From the NCBI GenBank assembly GCA_034008185.1, contig CM067082.1, forward strand, positions 123,071,988 to 123,135,987: a DNA stretch of 64,000 nt. The letters run 5' to 3'. Every line of letters begins with the position of its first letter. The first letter of the stretch is position 1. Shown one piece after another: positions 40,748 through 52,687 of the stretch. Made by a program: the position numbers and the translations under genes. Source of the DNA: Gorsachius magnificus (lineage: Eukaryota > Chordata > Aves > Pelecaniformes > Ardeidae). The notes beneath the pieces were generated by a model that saw nothing but the letters and a program-made list of their open reading frames with translations, did no database searches and had not been told where the DNA came from.

Positions 40748-40847
40748 GTAAGTGATCTGAAACCCCGTAAGGCCATTATTATTATTATTATTATTATTAT
40801 GCTTTATTATGGAGTGAGTGACTGTATTCTTTTTACTTTTTTTGCAG
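40748..40847 (+). other. OSBPL3: Intron 3 (100 nt)
   Basis: A very short intron with a good donor (GTAAGT) and a pyrimidine-rich acceptor ending TTTGCAG. It contains the ATT microsatellite described separately. Confidence 0.9.
40775..40800. repeat. ATT microsatellite, about 8.7 units
   Basis: A pure ATT tandem repeat of 26 bp that fills a quarter of the 100-nt intron 3. Length change would alter donor-to-branchpoint spacing. Confidence 0.95.
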
Positions 40848-40961
40848 ATAGAGAGAGGGAAACTTCATGGCTGTATTGATGTTGGACTTTCTGTCATGTC
40901 TGTAAAGAAATCAACAAAATGTATAGATCTGGATACAGAAGAGCAGATATACCATCTGAAG
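40848..40961 (+). CDS. OSBPL3: ORP3 coding exon 4, residues 89-126 (PH domain)
   Basis: It encodes [20 protein letters not shown] and continues to IYHLK at residue 126, the middle and late PH strands. It is nearly identical to remembered human ORP3. 114 nt, phase 0 at both ends; acceptor TTTTTGCAG, donor AAG then GTATGC. Confidence 0.96.
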
Positions 40962-41732
40962 GTATGCCTTCAAGATTGTTATAACCTTGCTCCCAAAATA
41001 ACAACATTAGCTGTGTATGGCGGAGACCTTTTTTTTTTAAACAGCAGGAGGTCTGTTAGTTACACTAATAACTTACTTTTTTGTGTCAGCAGACTAGTTT
41101 ACACTTTATAACTTGAGAGGCCTTATTGTACTGTTCCAGAGTCAGTAACCCTGTTTTAAATAAAAACTTTGAAGATGCCTTATGTTTAGCATCACTCTTT
41201 TCACCCAGCCCTTTTTTCAGTGTAGGGTATGCACTTGTTGCACAAGTGCTTTTATTTTCAGTAGTTGTATCTTGCTCTTTGTCTTATCTATAGGAAGTAT
41301 TTTCCACAGTCAAATGTGTATATTTATCTGTCCTTGTTGGATAAGTTGTTTTAAAATACATCACCAAAATAAAATTTCTATTTGTGGTTAGTTAAACTTT
41401 GACTAAACCTTAAAAATGGCAATTAAGAACTGTAAGATTATTATTTTTTTTATATATATTGGGGTTTTTACCATCTAGAAGTTGCTAAGTATTGTGTTCT
41501 ATACTATACTAATTGGAGTTTCTCTTTTTTCTTTACTTTATCTTGTGATTAATTTTCTGTCATGCTTAAGCTCATACAGTATATGCTTTAGGAGGAGCAT
41601 TATTAGAAAAACTTTCCGGATATTTTGCCAGGAAAGGTCAGCCAGACTAGCTGTCTAATAAGCACAAAATACCTTAGTTTCTTTGTTAGTGATTTTGAAT
41701 GTGAATGTCACAAAGCCTGTAATTTTGTGTAG
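40962..41732 (+). other. OSBPL3: Intron 4 (771 nt)
   Basis: GT at 40962 and AG at 41731-41732. AT-rich; no repeat or gene was recognised. Confidence 0.85.
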
Positions 41733-41903
41733 GTGAAGTCTCAGGAGCTGTTTGATGAATGGGTAGCAAAACTTCGTCATCACAGAATGTACCGTCAGAA
41801 CGAAATCTCCATGTTTCCTCATGACGTCAATAATCTTTTCTTTCCTGTGTCTACTACTGCGGACTCTGTCCCTGGCTTCTGTGATTCTACTCCGGGTAGA
41901 AAG
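41733..41903 (+). CDS. OSBPL3: ORP3 coding exon 5, residues 127-183 (PH helix and FFAT-like motif)
   Basis: It starts VKSQELFDEWVAKLRHHRMY, the C-terminal PH helix with the near-invariant Trp (W136). The linker follows. A Phe-Phe pair at 162-163 (LFFPVST) sits where human ORP3 has HFFSGST, reported as a second, non-canonical FFAT-like motif. The two Phe are kept, but the following positions differ (Pro-Val for Ser-Gly), so VAP binding by this site is uncertain. 171 nt, phase 0 at both ends. The CRE-like octamer at 41822-41829 is within coding sequence. Confidence 0.94.
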
Positions 41904-44900
41904 GTAATGATGAGCTTTCATCAGGGATTAAATTAGTCTGATTTGTGTTTATTAAGTAAAGATCATAATGGAAGTTTATGGTGGGTTTTAAGTTATGAAC
42001 TAAAATGTCAAGAGGAAAATGATACTATTTATTGATTTACTCCTAAGCGGTTTTCTCTATGATGCTGTTAAATTTTATAATATTGTCTTATTGTTTTAAT
42101 GCAGTAAATTATATTTTCATGATGACTTTTAAAACTGGATATTGAGTTAGAATCCTCATAATTTTTGAGATATCTATCAGTATTTGTCTGATACGTACTG
42201 GTGAATATTAGTCTGGGTTACAGAAAAGCACTCAGCCAGATTTTTTTTTTTCTCTTTAGTATTTCTTCATTTATCCTTTAGCTAATAAAACCTCTCCCCT
42301 TTTACATTAATGAATCTGACTGTGCTTAACTGAGGAGTATATAGGAATTATCCAAGAGCCATCACATATGACCACTATTCATATTTTTAACTGATGTATA
42401 AGAATTATTCAAACCAATCCAAGGACCATGCTGTAGATGGGTACGGGGTCTGGATGGGTCCAGCTGGCAGTGTACTTCTCTTTAGGTAAAATCTGTAATT
42501 GTTAGTTTCACAAATGACCTGACAAATGCTCAGTCTGACACCGTAACTGACCTCTTTGATGCAGTCTCATGGAAAAGTGATTGTGTTCTGTGCCTGAACA
42601 CCACCTCTGTGCCTTCAGCTATCTGCATATTGACTGGCTCATGTTCACCCAAAGAAGCTCTTCTGCTCCAGTCTAGAACCAGTAATCTCTTTTGAGAATA
42701 ATGTCTTTTTTACCAGTACTGTGTTACTTACTATAACTGAAACGGTGCTGTTTCTGTCAACTCCAGAAGCGTCTCCTGGGCAGCAATCAACTCTTTGTTA
42801 CCTTCCAATCTAAGGTCTTTCTTTTCCCTGGCTATATTGCTGTATGATCTGAGTAGGCTTGCTCCCCAGTACCTGCAGTTCATCATTTTGGTAGGACTAC
42901 CCTGTAACTGAGTTTTACCAAACACAAATATGTGCCTGAAGAGCTTTTTGCTAGTGGCTGAGAGGGAGGGGATCTGTGCGAGCAGGCAGCTGAAGGAACA
43001 GTTAACTCATCCTGCAGTATGGGGCTGTTCTGCAAAGAGCTGTCTGCATGCTTGCTGTGGTGCCAGCACCTCTGTGGCTCTGACAGCCTGCTCCTCTGAG
43101 GCTGTGTCTGCAAGGAAATGGCAAACCTCGTGTGCCATTTAGTTCTTTTCTCCCAGAAGACAACAGCGATAGAGGGGGAGAAGAATATCGAGGGCAAAAG
43201 TGGAACATTGCAAAGCCCATTAATATCTCTATGCCTGTTTCTCAAAGAAAAAAAAAAAAAGAAAAAAAAAAAAAAAAGAAAAAAAATCCATGTGACCAGC
43301 ATATCTGAAAATCTATGCTCGTATGCTGTCAGGAAACTAACCATTTCTTATTTCTTCTTTGGCATGAAAGACTTTAATTCACTTCTAATTTATTAATCCA
43401 GATTTGCACTGCAAAGAAGTGCTATTTATTTTCATGTGAAAAATAGAAGGGGATAGTTCTTAAGCTGCAGTTAATCATCTTAGCTCTGCTTAAACTAAAT
43501 GGAAGTTTGCCAATTTACACCAGTCCTCGCTTGATGTTAGTTAATATCAATCCAGCAGTTAGGTTATTTTGAGAAAAATATATCGAGTGAACTTTGCATT
43601 GCATTTTATTTGCTTTTAGAAACACCTGATCAGTTTTCACATCTGGTGGTTTTTTTTGTTGTTGTCGTTGGGAGGTAGGTTTATGTATCTACATGTGTGT
43701 ACGTGGAAGGCTTGGATTCTAAAGCTTAGCCATGCTGATGAAAAGCAAAACTATGCTAACTGGAGCTATACAAACTCTCTCTTGCCTACTTGGTAATTTC
43801 TTGATAATGCCTTCTTCCTTCTTCCGTCCTGCTCATGCCCCTCATGTATGTGAATTCTGGAAAAGCTGGTCATATGAGATAGATTTCTGAAGACATAAAT
43901 GTAGGTTTTGTTTACAAAAATGCCAATACAATTGCTCATCTTTAAATTCAGTTTACTTGTGCTTTTAAAGACATTGGGATTATTATTTGGTTATACGTAT
44001 ATAGATGACTAAAGCTCATACAGCTTATGTAGGAATAAAACAGCTAAACTACATAGATTAAATTTAAAATGTCTGCTTATTGATGCTGACTACCATTGCA
44101 TACTGACTATATAAACTGAAATAGTACAGAATGACATCACGTGGATAGTGCATTTTATTTTATTCTGCAACCTAAGTTGGAGCTTATATTACAAATTTAA
44201 AAAGACCAACTAAGAAAACTCAGGCAACTGACTGATTTGTAGATGATGTTTCCTATGAATAGATTTAAAACTAGTACTACCTGAGTTTTGATATAAGGTG
44301 AGCAAGAGGTAATGAAGTTTGTAAAGAGTATGCTTTAGAGAAGAGCCAAACAATTTAGTCAGCTTTTCTCATAACCAGTAAAGTGGTCATGTAATGGCCC
44401 TTAAGATGAAACATTTTATAACTGATTTTAAACAAGATGTTGACAAAGTGTGTAATTTGTACAACTTCCTGATGTAGATACTACTAAAGATGAAAGGTTT
44501 AGTAAGGTCAAAAAATAATTAGGCATTTGAATAGCTATTATTTGTAGTTACATTAGAGAAGAAAACAGCACTATAGGCCACAATCAACTGGTAATAGTAT
44601 CAGGCAGAAATTTCTTCCCATTGGAAACTACTTAATTGTAATGCTCAATTAGCTCTTGCAGAGAATTTCCAGCATCTCCTGAAGCATCTGATAGTGGGCA
44701 GTGCTGAAAATGACATAAGTTTGAAAATGGTTACTGAGACATTATAAAAGGGTAGCATTTACCCAGATGAGGTGTATGGTCACACATGTATTAAGGCCTG
44801 TCAAGCCAAATCCATTCTAAATTCATACAACCTTCAGTAAAATTTTTAAATAACATGTAGTAGATCTTGCTTTCTTCACTGAAAAATAGCTTTAACAAAT

Positions 44901-45297
44901 ATGTTCATGTTACATTTAAGTTACTTTTGGGGCTTCTTTGGGGAACATGGAGAAGGAACAGAATGTCCAACTTTGGCCATGTTCAGATATGGTGCTTTAA
45001 TTGTATTAAGTTGGCTTAATTGATGCAGAACTATGCCCTTCCTCAAAATTTAGTTTCCAGCAAATTTTTATGGTTCCTTTAGTATTTCCACTGCTTGTGG
45101 ACAGCAGTTAGGTTAGATACCCTGACATTATGCTCAATGACTGTACACCTAGTCTAGTTCATACAATTTTTTTCTCCATGTTATTGCTGCCTTCAGTCCT
45201 TGTCCTTGATCATAGACCTTAACAATCGGTTGTCAAAACTTGTGTATACAACATTAAAATGTTTTGTTAATTATTCACTCGTTCTTCTTTGGAACAG
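41904..45297 (+). other. OSBPL3: Intron 5 (3,394 nt)
   Basis: GT at 41904 and AG at 45296-45297. A relatively GC-rich stretch (about 42930-43200) ends in an A-rich run at 43244-43286. No gene was recognised; a long minus-strand frame there only reads through the run as poly-Phe. Confidence 0.8.
43244..43286. repeat. A-rich tract (A-runs broken by single G)
   Basis: About 43 bp of A interrupted by four G. It could be a low-complexity tract or the decayed tail of a retroposed copy lying to its left, but no source gene was recognised and no AATAAA stands just before it. Confidence 0.9.
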
Positions 45298-45424
45298 GCA
45301 GGCAGCTTGACCAAACAGAATTCATTGTCAGCTGGAGGTAACTTGTCATTTTCCTTTTCGAGTAATGAGTCCAGGATTTCATCTTGGCTACAGTCTTCTG
45401 AAGACATGGAAAAATGCTCAAGAG
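45298..45424 (+). CDS. OSBPL3: ORP3 coding exon 6, residues 184-225
   Basis: It encodes a Ser/Asn-rich linker, AGSLTKQNSLSAGGNLSFSF, ending SSWLQSSEDMEKCSR. The second half (WLQSSEDMEKCS) is the same as in human ORP3, while the first half has drifted. 127 nt, starting in phase 0 and ending in phase 1 (last base G); donor GAG then GTAATG. No folded domain is evident, and many Ser could be phosphorylated. Confidence 0.9.
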
Positions 45425-46282
45425 GTAATGATATTTGAAGGAAGTTGAACGTAGCCTAATACTTCCCCTAGTTTTTCTCGACAACGAGAGTACTACACTG
45501 TAAGTAGTCATTACAGTTAGAGTTTTCTCTGAAACTGGAGGGAGGAAAGGGGTTGAATAACTGGCTACTCACTTGTTTTCAGAAGGACTAGTGATTTTGG
45601 ATGTTGGGGTATCAATTGTGGGCACTTCTTCAAGGAACCTATGTATTTCAATACATTTTTTTTTTTATATACGAACATCATCTTCAGTAGTAAGATTCAA
45701 ACTTTCTTAAGCTGAGTATTCAAAAAGGGAAGCATCCAAAATCTAGTCATTTATAAAGCACTAAATCTTTGTACTACAAAGTCATCTTCTGCTTCCATGC
45801 TTTCCTGAGAGGATGAAGATCTTTCTCATGTTGGTAGTGACTGTGTTACTTGGTAAAGTTCTAAACTTCTAAAATGAGCTTCAGCTCTGATATAGAGGAG
45901 CTTTGTCTCTAGCTTGGAATGTGCAATTCAGGCTTGATGGCTGTGGCCTTGTAATAGTCTTGAGGCCTGTTACCCTCACCACGAGGAGCTCTGACTCATC
46001 CCAAACTGCAGTAATAATCACATTATTCGCATTTTTCTGCAACCAACTGGGATAAAATATCATGATCATTATATACACCACATAGATGCATTTCCATATT
46101 TTGAATTTGAACTTGAAGATAGAAGGATACAAGCTTTTAATCCAGTCATCTAATAATGTGCTTTTAGTCAGTGAATAACTTATGCTAGCTACAATCAAAA
46201 TAAGACTAACCTACAAAGAAAAAAAACTTTCAGTGTGTCTGTTACTTTAGGGCAACTGAAAATATTCTCTTGTTCAAAACAG
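45425..46282 (+). other. OSBPL3: Intron 6 (858 nt)
   Basis: GT at 45425 and AG at 46281-46282. Nothing else was recognised; a 105-codon minus-strand frame has no recognisable domain. Confidence 0.85.
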
Positions 46283-46386
46283 ACCTCTCCAACTGTCACA
46301 CATATTTACTGGAAATGAACCAGCTGTTACAGAGCATGGATGTTCTTCACAGGACATATTCAGCGCCTGCTATAAATGCTATGCAG
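46283..46386 (+). CDS. OSBPL3: ORP3 coding exon 7, residues 226-260
   Basis: With the G carried from exon 6 it encodes DLSNCHTYLLEMNQLLQSMD and VLHRTYSAPAINAMQ, strongly conserved with human ORP3. It begins in phase 1 and ends in phase 0; acceptor TTCAAAACAG is weak in pyrimidines. The first half is a likely amphipathic helix. Confidence 0.95.
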
Positions 46387-46531
46387 GTTTGTTGTTTAAA
46401 GAACAAAACCAAAAAGTTTCCCCTTGCAATTCCAAAAATCAACCCAAATCCTAAAGGGTCAAGGTACTTATTCTTGGCTCTGCTAGTTTAATGGCAATCT
46501 GTATTATTTTTGTCCTGTGTGTTGTTAAAAG
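46387..46531 (+). other. OSBPL3: Intron 7 (145 nt)
   Basis: A short intron, GT at 46387 and acceptor GTTGTTAAAAG at 46531. Nothing else was recognised. Confidence 0.9.
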
Positions 46532-46624
46532 GTTGGACCTTTTGAAAGCCCGAAGAAGGAAAAGAGAACGCACAGGAGGTGGCGATCCAGAGTTGTTGGG
46601 AAAGAAGCTAAAGGAATGTTACAG
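46532..46624 (+). CDS. OSBPL3: ORP3 coding exon 8, residues 261-291 (basic segment)
   Basis: It encodes VGPFESPKKEKRTHRRWRSR and VVGKEAKGMLQ. The 268-280 stretch is strongly basic (Lys/Arg) and could bind acidic membrane or act as a nuclear localisation-like signal; which applies is not shown. 93 nt, phase 0 at both ends, so it can be skipped in frame. I recall human ORP3 variants lacking this segment, so it is a likely cassette exon. Confidence 0.94.
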
Positions 46625-47211
46625 GTAACTTCAGTCCTTTTAGTACCTGTCTTTCTCCACTTCTTAGTTATTGATCCCTTCTTGGTGTAACCAGTTTAGG
46701 AAATATGAATCCTTTCCTGTGCTAGCTCATTTTAAGTGGTAAAATATCAGACAAAACACAAATATATTGTCATTGATATCTGCAATAGGATCTGTGCTGT
46801 TACCTTCAGGAGACTGGCCATGTTTTTGATCTGTCTCCAATCTGAAGGGTTGGGGGCGGGGGGGAGGGGTTATTAGTACAGATTTTTGCAAGTTGTGCAG
46901 ATATTTTTATACACATTTGCATCCAGAGGCCATGTGATTAGATACTTCTAAGTGGGGAAAAATAGTATAGCATATGCTACAGCTCTCAATGGGCTTGTTC
47001 CTGGAGTTTTGCCAAATCTCCAATTACGATATCTTAGGCAAAGTTTTATTTATGGTTTCATTTGCCAGGAGTCATCCATTCCAAGCCTATTGGTAATTGA
47101 CAGTAGTTTTTCCATTTTTGGCATTTCCAACATGCAACCCAGGTCGGTACAATAAGACAAAATTTTCTGTACAGTTTGTAAAAACATCACAAATGGCTAT
47201 CCTCCTTACAG
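46625..47211 (+). other. OSBPL3: Intron 8 (587 nt)
   Basis: GT at 46625 and AG at 47210-47211. It holds a canonical G-quadruplex motif (46847-46869), described separately. Confidence 0.85.
46847..46869 (+). other. Canonical G-quadruplex motif in intron 8
   Basis: On the transcript strand there are four G-runs (3, 5, 7 and 4 G) with loops of 2, 1 and 1 bases. Short loops predict a stable fold. It starts 223 nt downstream of cassette-like exon 8, so an effect on splicing is plausible but not shown. Confidence 0.75.
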
Positions 47212-47368
47212 GTGCCTTCAGTATTTTCTGCCCCTATGAGACTGCATGCTTCCAATCCTAACTTATCTACAATAGATTTTGTAGAGGAGAAAAATTACTC
47301 TGATGGCTCTGAAACATCGTCAGAATTTACTAAAATGCAAGAGGACTTATTTCACATTGCACATAAAG
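47212..47368 (+). CDS. OSBPL3: ORP3 coding exon 9, residues 292-343
   Basis: It encodes VPSVFSAPMRLHASNPNLST, then the acidic/Ser-rich NYSDGSETSSEF and KMQEDLFHIAHK. Human ORP3 matches closely from the LH-SSNPNLST part onward. 157 nt, phase 0 to phase 1; acceptor CCTTACAG, donor AAG then GTAAAT. It begins the helical region before the coiled-coil-like stretch. Confidence 0.95.
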
Positions 47369-49751
47369 GTAAATGAAATTGTCTTTCGTATGTGGTTTTA
47401 TATTTTCACGATTTAAATAATGATGTGACTTCTGAGAATGCTTCCTGTTTAATGTTTAGAAAAAGCAGAAAATGCCCTCCCTTCCTTTAATTCCCTTGAG
47501 GAATTGCAAATGTTGAGATCTTGACTCATTGGAAAAAAGTGGCTTAATCATCATGGTTTCTTATTTTTTATTTAATGAAGGACATCCCTTTGTTTTATGT
47601 GCTAAAAACCTAGGTTGTATTTTTTTGCCAAAAGGTAAAAATGCTAAAATCAGTTGCTAAAACACAACAGCAGATTTATATTCTTTTGTGTTTGCATGCA
47701 TATGTGTGTATATGAGTACATGTATGTTTGTATAGTCAGTGTGCTTCACTGTATTTCAGAGTCAACATTTGTTGGTGATGCTAGGGTTGCTATGGTAGTA
47801 ACCTATTTTTAGTGAATACAGAAGAGTAAAATCATGTAAAGCAGCCAGAGGGGCAGCTTGGCTAGGAATGTTTCTTCTCAAAATCATTCTTCATTAGCAG
47901 TGCTTTGCTCCATCACCCTCGCACCAGAAACATTTTTATTGTTTAAGTAATCTCAGTGAGGAAGTCACTTAAGCATTTACATCTGAAAGACTTTTGGGAG
48001 TATTGGCTTTGTCCCGTTTTGCACAAGATAATGGTTGAAGTTATTAATAAGCATTCTTTGCTTGTTTTTCCCCTCTAGTGCTGCTGTATCTTGATTCCAT
48101 TATGTAAGAAATGTATCAAAGTAGTAAATTTTATGAAGTTAATTATAGTAAAAACTGATGTATGTTTTCAAAAGGAGAAAAGAAGTGGGGGTGGGGTGCA
48201 GTTGGAAAAGTTGCTATTAAGCAGAGCAAAGAAATCTTCCACTCAAGATCATCTTACCTGAAATGTCCATGTCAGAAAACTTGGTTAGATTGGCCAATGC
48301 GTTGAGGGGACAATTGACTTAGTACTATTTAATACAGTATCGTTTTATTAAGAGTATAAAGAATTTTTTTCCAGAGTTGCTTTAAACCACACCCCTTCCA
48401 AAAAAGGGGTAGTGAAGAAAACTTTTTCTTTAGCTTTTGGTGTAAATTAAATAAAATCTAACATTAGTACTTTATTAAGTTGTATACTAACTTAAATTTT
48501 CAAGAATTATTATATACTAAATGACATTTAAGGTCACCAAAGATTCTCATCATGTCATCACATATGAAAGGCTAACATAAAATAGATCATAGTGGATACA
48601 TCTTCCTCCCCACCCCCTGTGATACTGTTAAAGATTTCTTCAAATAAGTATGAGAATTAGCTTTGGTAATGGTTTTCAGTGTTGAAATATACCTTTCTTA
48701 TAAGAGTAAATTAGGTTACATCAAATACTCAATGAAGTGGTGATGATTCAGGTTAACTCTCAGTGGATTAGAAGAGAGAGGTATCAGGGATTTCTCATTC
48801 TTTGTCTTTTCCATGCATCCACGCTCTTGTTTTTATATCTCTGTTTCCCTGTAAATGGATACGTTTTTGCACTGACAGTTGTCATGACTGTATTACAAGG
48901 CTTGATTAGGCCCTTACAAATCCTCTAATTCTCAAGTTAGATAAATGTTGAAATCCTACATAAACAAACATTACTCAAATAAATTTTTATTCCTTGTGGT
49001 TAAAAAAGAAGATTAAATGCCTTAAAAGTAAAAAAAAAAAGTGCATTTCCCCTTTAAATGGGGATTTTAAAATTATTTCAAAATTGCATGATCTGTTGTC
49101 TGATTTAAATGTTTCAGACTGGTGATAACTGGCTCAGGAAGGAGTAGAAGTAGCAGCATAACATGCACAATGTTCAGGAGCTGACCCTTTGAGTCACTAA
49201 ATCATCTAACAAACTGAAATTGCTTTATCCCAAAAAGAGATAACAAAACTCAACACCACAGTTGACTTGCTTGTGGGGAAACTACTAACCCAATAGCTGT
49301 GGCACAGCATGTGTTATAGCTGCTTTTTTTGATTATTTTTTTTTCTATTTCATTTTTTTTCTTCCCTCTCTTCTCCCCCACTGGAATTCTTAAAGGAATG
49401 TGGAATAGAGTCATGACCATCTGAAGATTCAAGCTAATTGGGGAACAAAAGCAAGTGAAGAGCAGACGTGGTTAGTTAGCTTTGTTGCCATCTGTCACAA
49501 ATAATCAGAGTAATTTTGACTGTGGCTAATATAGTCAACACAGTAGCATTCACCATAAACATTTCTCGTACTAAAAAGTCTACCCTATAACCTTGATTAA
49601 TATTACCTGTTTTTAGTAACCCACCCATAATATCGCAACCTAAATTCTTGTTTCTGTCACCATAAATGATATGTCATTGAAGTTTTACATAACTTGTATG
49701 TATACAATTGGTAGCTGTTTTTAACTGTCTTTTTTTACGCAACGATTCTAG
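47369..49751 (+). other. OSBPL3: Intron 9 (2,383 nt)
   Basis: GT at 47369 and AG at 49750-49751. It has an alternating TG/CA/TA stretch near 47690-47736 that could adopt Z-DNA. No gene was recognised. Confidence 0.85.
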
Positions 49752-49882
49752 TTTACTTCACCTTGAGGTCAGCTTTCAGCACCATATCTACAGAGAGAGA
49801 AAAGCTGAAGCAGATGCTGGAGCACGATGCATCCTCATCACCATCTGCGCAAATAGTTGGCTTGAAGAATGCCTTAACATCT
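49752..49882 (+). CDS. OSBPL3: ORP3 coding exon 10, residues 344-387 (coiled-coil-like)
   Basis: With the carried G it encodes VYFTLRSAFSTISTEREKLK, then QMLEHDASSSPSAQ and IVGLKNALTS. The EREKLKQML part is a helix with heptad-like spacing and matches human ORP3. It begins in phase 1 and ends in phase 0; donor TCT then GTGAGT is strong. Confidence 0.95.
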
Positions 49883-52687
49883 GTGAGTAACGTGCTGAAG
49901 TTCAGCAAGCTTCATTGTCATCAGATACTACTTTTAAATTTTATAGTAGTTAATTTCTGTTTCTTTAGTATCTGTTCTGTGCTAGAATTTGCAGTACTGA
50001 ATCATAGTAAGTTGTTATATATGGTGTTTTTCAAAGACTCCTAAATGTTAAAGGTATTGTGAAATCACCGAAGTGGGACAGATTGATTTAGGTATAATCT
50101 GTATCATTTGATGTTGAGAATCAGAGGGCTGCTCTGTGACAACGAGTCTACTTTCTCTCGGAACGTGCACTGTTTAATCACTTAGTTCTGGTAGGGTGTG
50201 GGTTTCCTTTTCCTTTTCTTTTCCTGAACAGCAGTCAAGTATTCACTGTATGACTTGGCTTAAAATAAAGGTGAGAGTGGCTGAAAGCACTCAGCTGTCC
50301 CTTCTAATGCACTAGAGCTTCACCATGCTGCACCAAGACAGTGCAAAGCAAATTCAAGTACAGCTTCTTTATATTGACTTCCAACCTTAATTATCGGTTA
50401 GTCATCTAAAAGCAGCAATGGAGCTATTACGGCAGAGTTCTGAATGACAAAAGAATGTGCTCTTTAAAAAGGTAGGGTTTTTGGCTGGTGTGCTTTTTGT
50501 AATTGCTTGAGACCAGAACTTTCAGGCTGGTCATGTTTGAATGTGTCAACCAAACAGTGATCTGATTTCAGAGCAGCGAGGGCCATTATTACCATGGTCT
50601 TAAAATTTCAGTGTTGCAAATTGCTAATCAGAGGCAGTGGAGACTCTCTGGCACTGATAAATGTGATATAGATCATCTTAGAATTATTTCAGTAGGAATA
50701 CTTCCATTTGTTTTACAAAAGCTGCATATGGTTATAGTTTAAGTGTGTAACATGCCTTTTTGCCTAGACCTTTAGAGGCTGTGATGTCTTTGTAGTATTT
50801 AGAGAAAGCTGAAACCTGTTGCATAATAACTATACTCACTCACTTTTACTTCTTTGGTTTTGGCTTTCAGATGTTCCACTTCTGATATTTGAATGGGTCA
50901 CTTTTTTTTTCCCCAGTGTTATTTGCCTACCATTTTATATCAAAAAATCCATTTTTAAGATTTCTGAACTCAGTGAACACTCAGTATGACATATTTTCTG
51001 AGCAATAAAATTCTGTTGTCCATCTTCATCCTCTGAATGTCTTGAAGTCATGCTTTTAGGTCTTATCTGATGCTTAATAAGCCTTTTGTAGCCCATACAG
51101 AAGTAATCTGTGAGCCTTGGCAGTTTCAGCAGAAGTTAACACCTGTGAGAGCTATTCTTAGCTTGCAGATCTGTAAAGCCATGATGCCAGCAGAAATCTC
51201 ACACGGTACAGCAGAGATCCTGTAGCAGAAAGGAATAAGCTTCCTCTGAAGACGTATGGAAGCACAGATATGATAAACTTGACATATTTCTAAGGCTTCC
51301 TTTCAAGAGTGTCCTATGTTGATGACTTTGACTTAGTGTTTGTTGTTGTTCATTCCAATTTGTTTTCTGTACAAGAGGAACAAAAAATCAGACTCACGGG
51401 TTGAAAGCTATCAAACATAAGTCTGTTTTGCTCTCATCAGCCTGGCAAGGGAAGAAAAGTGAACAGATTTAAAGTGGATAAAACACCACAAAATTAGCAT
51501 CTCTGCCTCTGCTTCTCTCTCATTAAGATAGTATCCTTGACCTACACACAGTCTAAGAAAGGCAAATACAGAATGGGGAAAAGGACAATATTTTTATTTT
51601 GGGGGGAGGAGGAAGACAATAGAAGGAAGAAAACACTTTGTAGCAAACAATGAAAATTGGAAGATGCTATTAGAGGGAAGCTGAGTAAATTTTCTTTTGC
51701 ACTTATATGATGTTGTGGGTATAACTCAATGCTGTCCACTTGAACACTTGACAGGGAAGTGATACATGTCTGTATGGTGAATTCAGACCACACGTATGTA
51801 AAGCCGGGAACAACTTCCTCCCCTTCATAATCAGTTGGAACTTATTGTCTTTCCTTCCCTCAAGACTCTTTCCAGCAAAAATTTAATGTCAAAATCAGAA
51901 GCATTTGTCGGACAAAGCGGGTGTGTAAACAGCAGGGTTCTCCACATCCCGGTATTGATTCAGATCACTAAAATGGGCAGTAAGTCTTCAGTATTATTCC
52001 AAAATTAGTAACCTGATCTTTTTTTAGAGATATTTTCATTGCAGGCAGGGTTGCATTCTCGTCCTACAAGTCTACTCTAACTGACACCTATCTGTCAGAT
52101 GCACCCAGCATGAGTAAATAACATGTAACAAACGTGAGTTTGCAGTAGAGGCTTTTTATTCTGGTCATTGCCATTATAAGCCTATAGGACACAAATTGTT
52201 TCTGTACCTGTCTGAATTTAAATCTTATTTCTCTCACTGGAAGGCAAAAGCAACTGTTAGTATACCAAGCTGATGGGAAAATCAGATGTTTTTGGATGTG
52301 GCAAGAGTAAGAATTGATGTTGAGAGAGGCTAGGTTGGTGACAGGGGTGAAGGAAAGGAGCTTGAAAAGAAAAGATGCACAAAATTCATTTATAACTTAT
52401 TAAATCAGCTTGCAAAACCTGGTAACTTGAAAAATCCCTGCCATCTTTTGCTTTTTTCCTCCATTTATGTGTCTCTTCCCTCACATTGAACAAAAATAGT
52501 TTTAATTTGAGAGATAAGGAACAAGATTTGAAGCATTTATAATAAATTATTTGCTGAACCAGTAAAAAAATCTGGTGGTGTTTTATACTGCACTTTAAAT
52601 ACTCTTCACCCCTTTTTACACAATAAAGCCACATTCAAGTTAGTTGAGAGAACTTCATATCCCCAATATTTTTGTTAAATATTCCAG
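49883..52687 (+). other. OSBPL3: Intron 10 (2,805 nt)
   Basis: GT at 49883 and AG at 52686-52687. No gene or repeat was recognised beyond short homopolymer runs. Confidence 0.85.

Noticed and set aside
40349..40879. 176-codon plus-strand open frame as a single-exon gene
   Set aside because: It is ORP3 exons 2 and 3 read through introns 2 and 3; the splice sites and protein match show the true structure.
41822..41829. Perfect CRE octamer as a regulatory site
   Set aside because: It lies in coding exon 5 and is explained by the codons of a conserved stretch.
42883..43344. 153-codon minus-strand open frame
   Set aside because: Its openness is partly due to reading the A-rich tract as poly-Phe; no protein family was recognised.
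47690..47736. TG/CA/TA-rich stretch as a microsatellite
   Set aside because: It is not a regular tandem repeat; it is only an irregular alternating purine-pyrimidine stretch.
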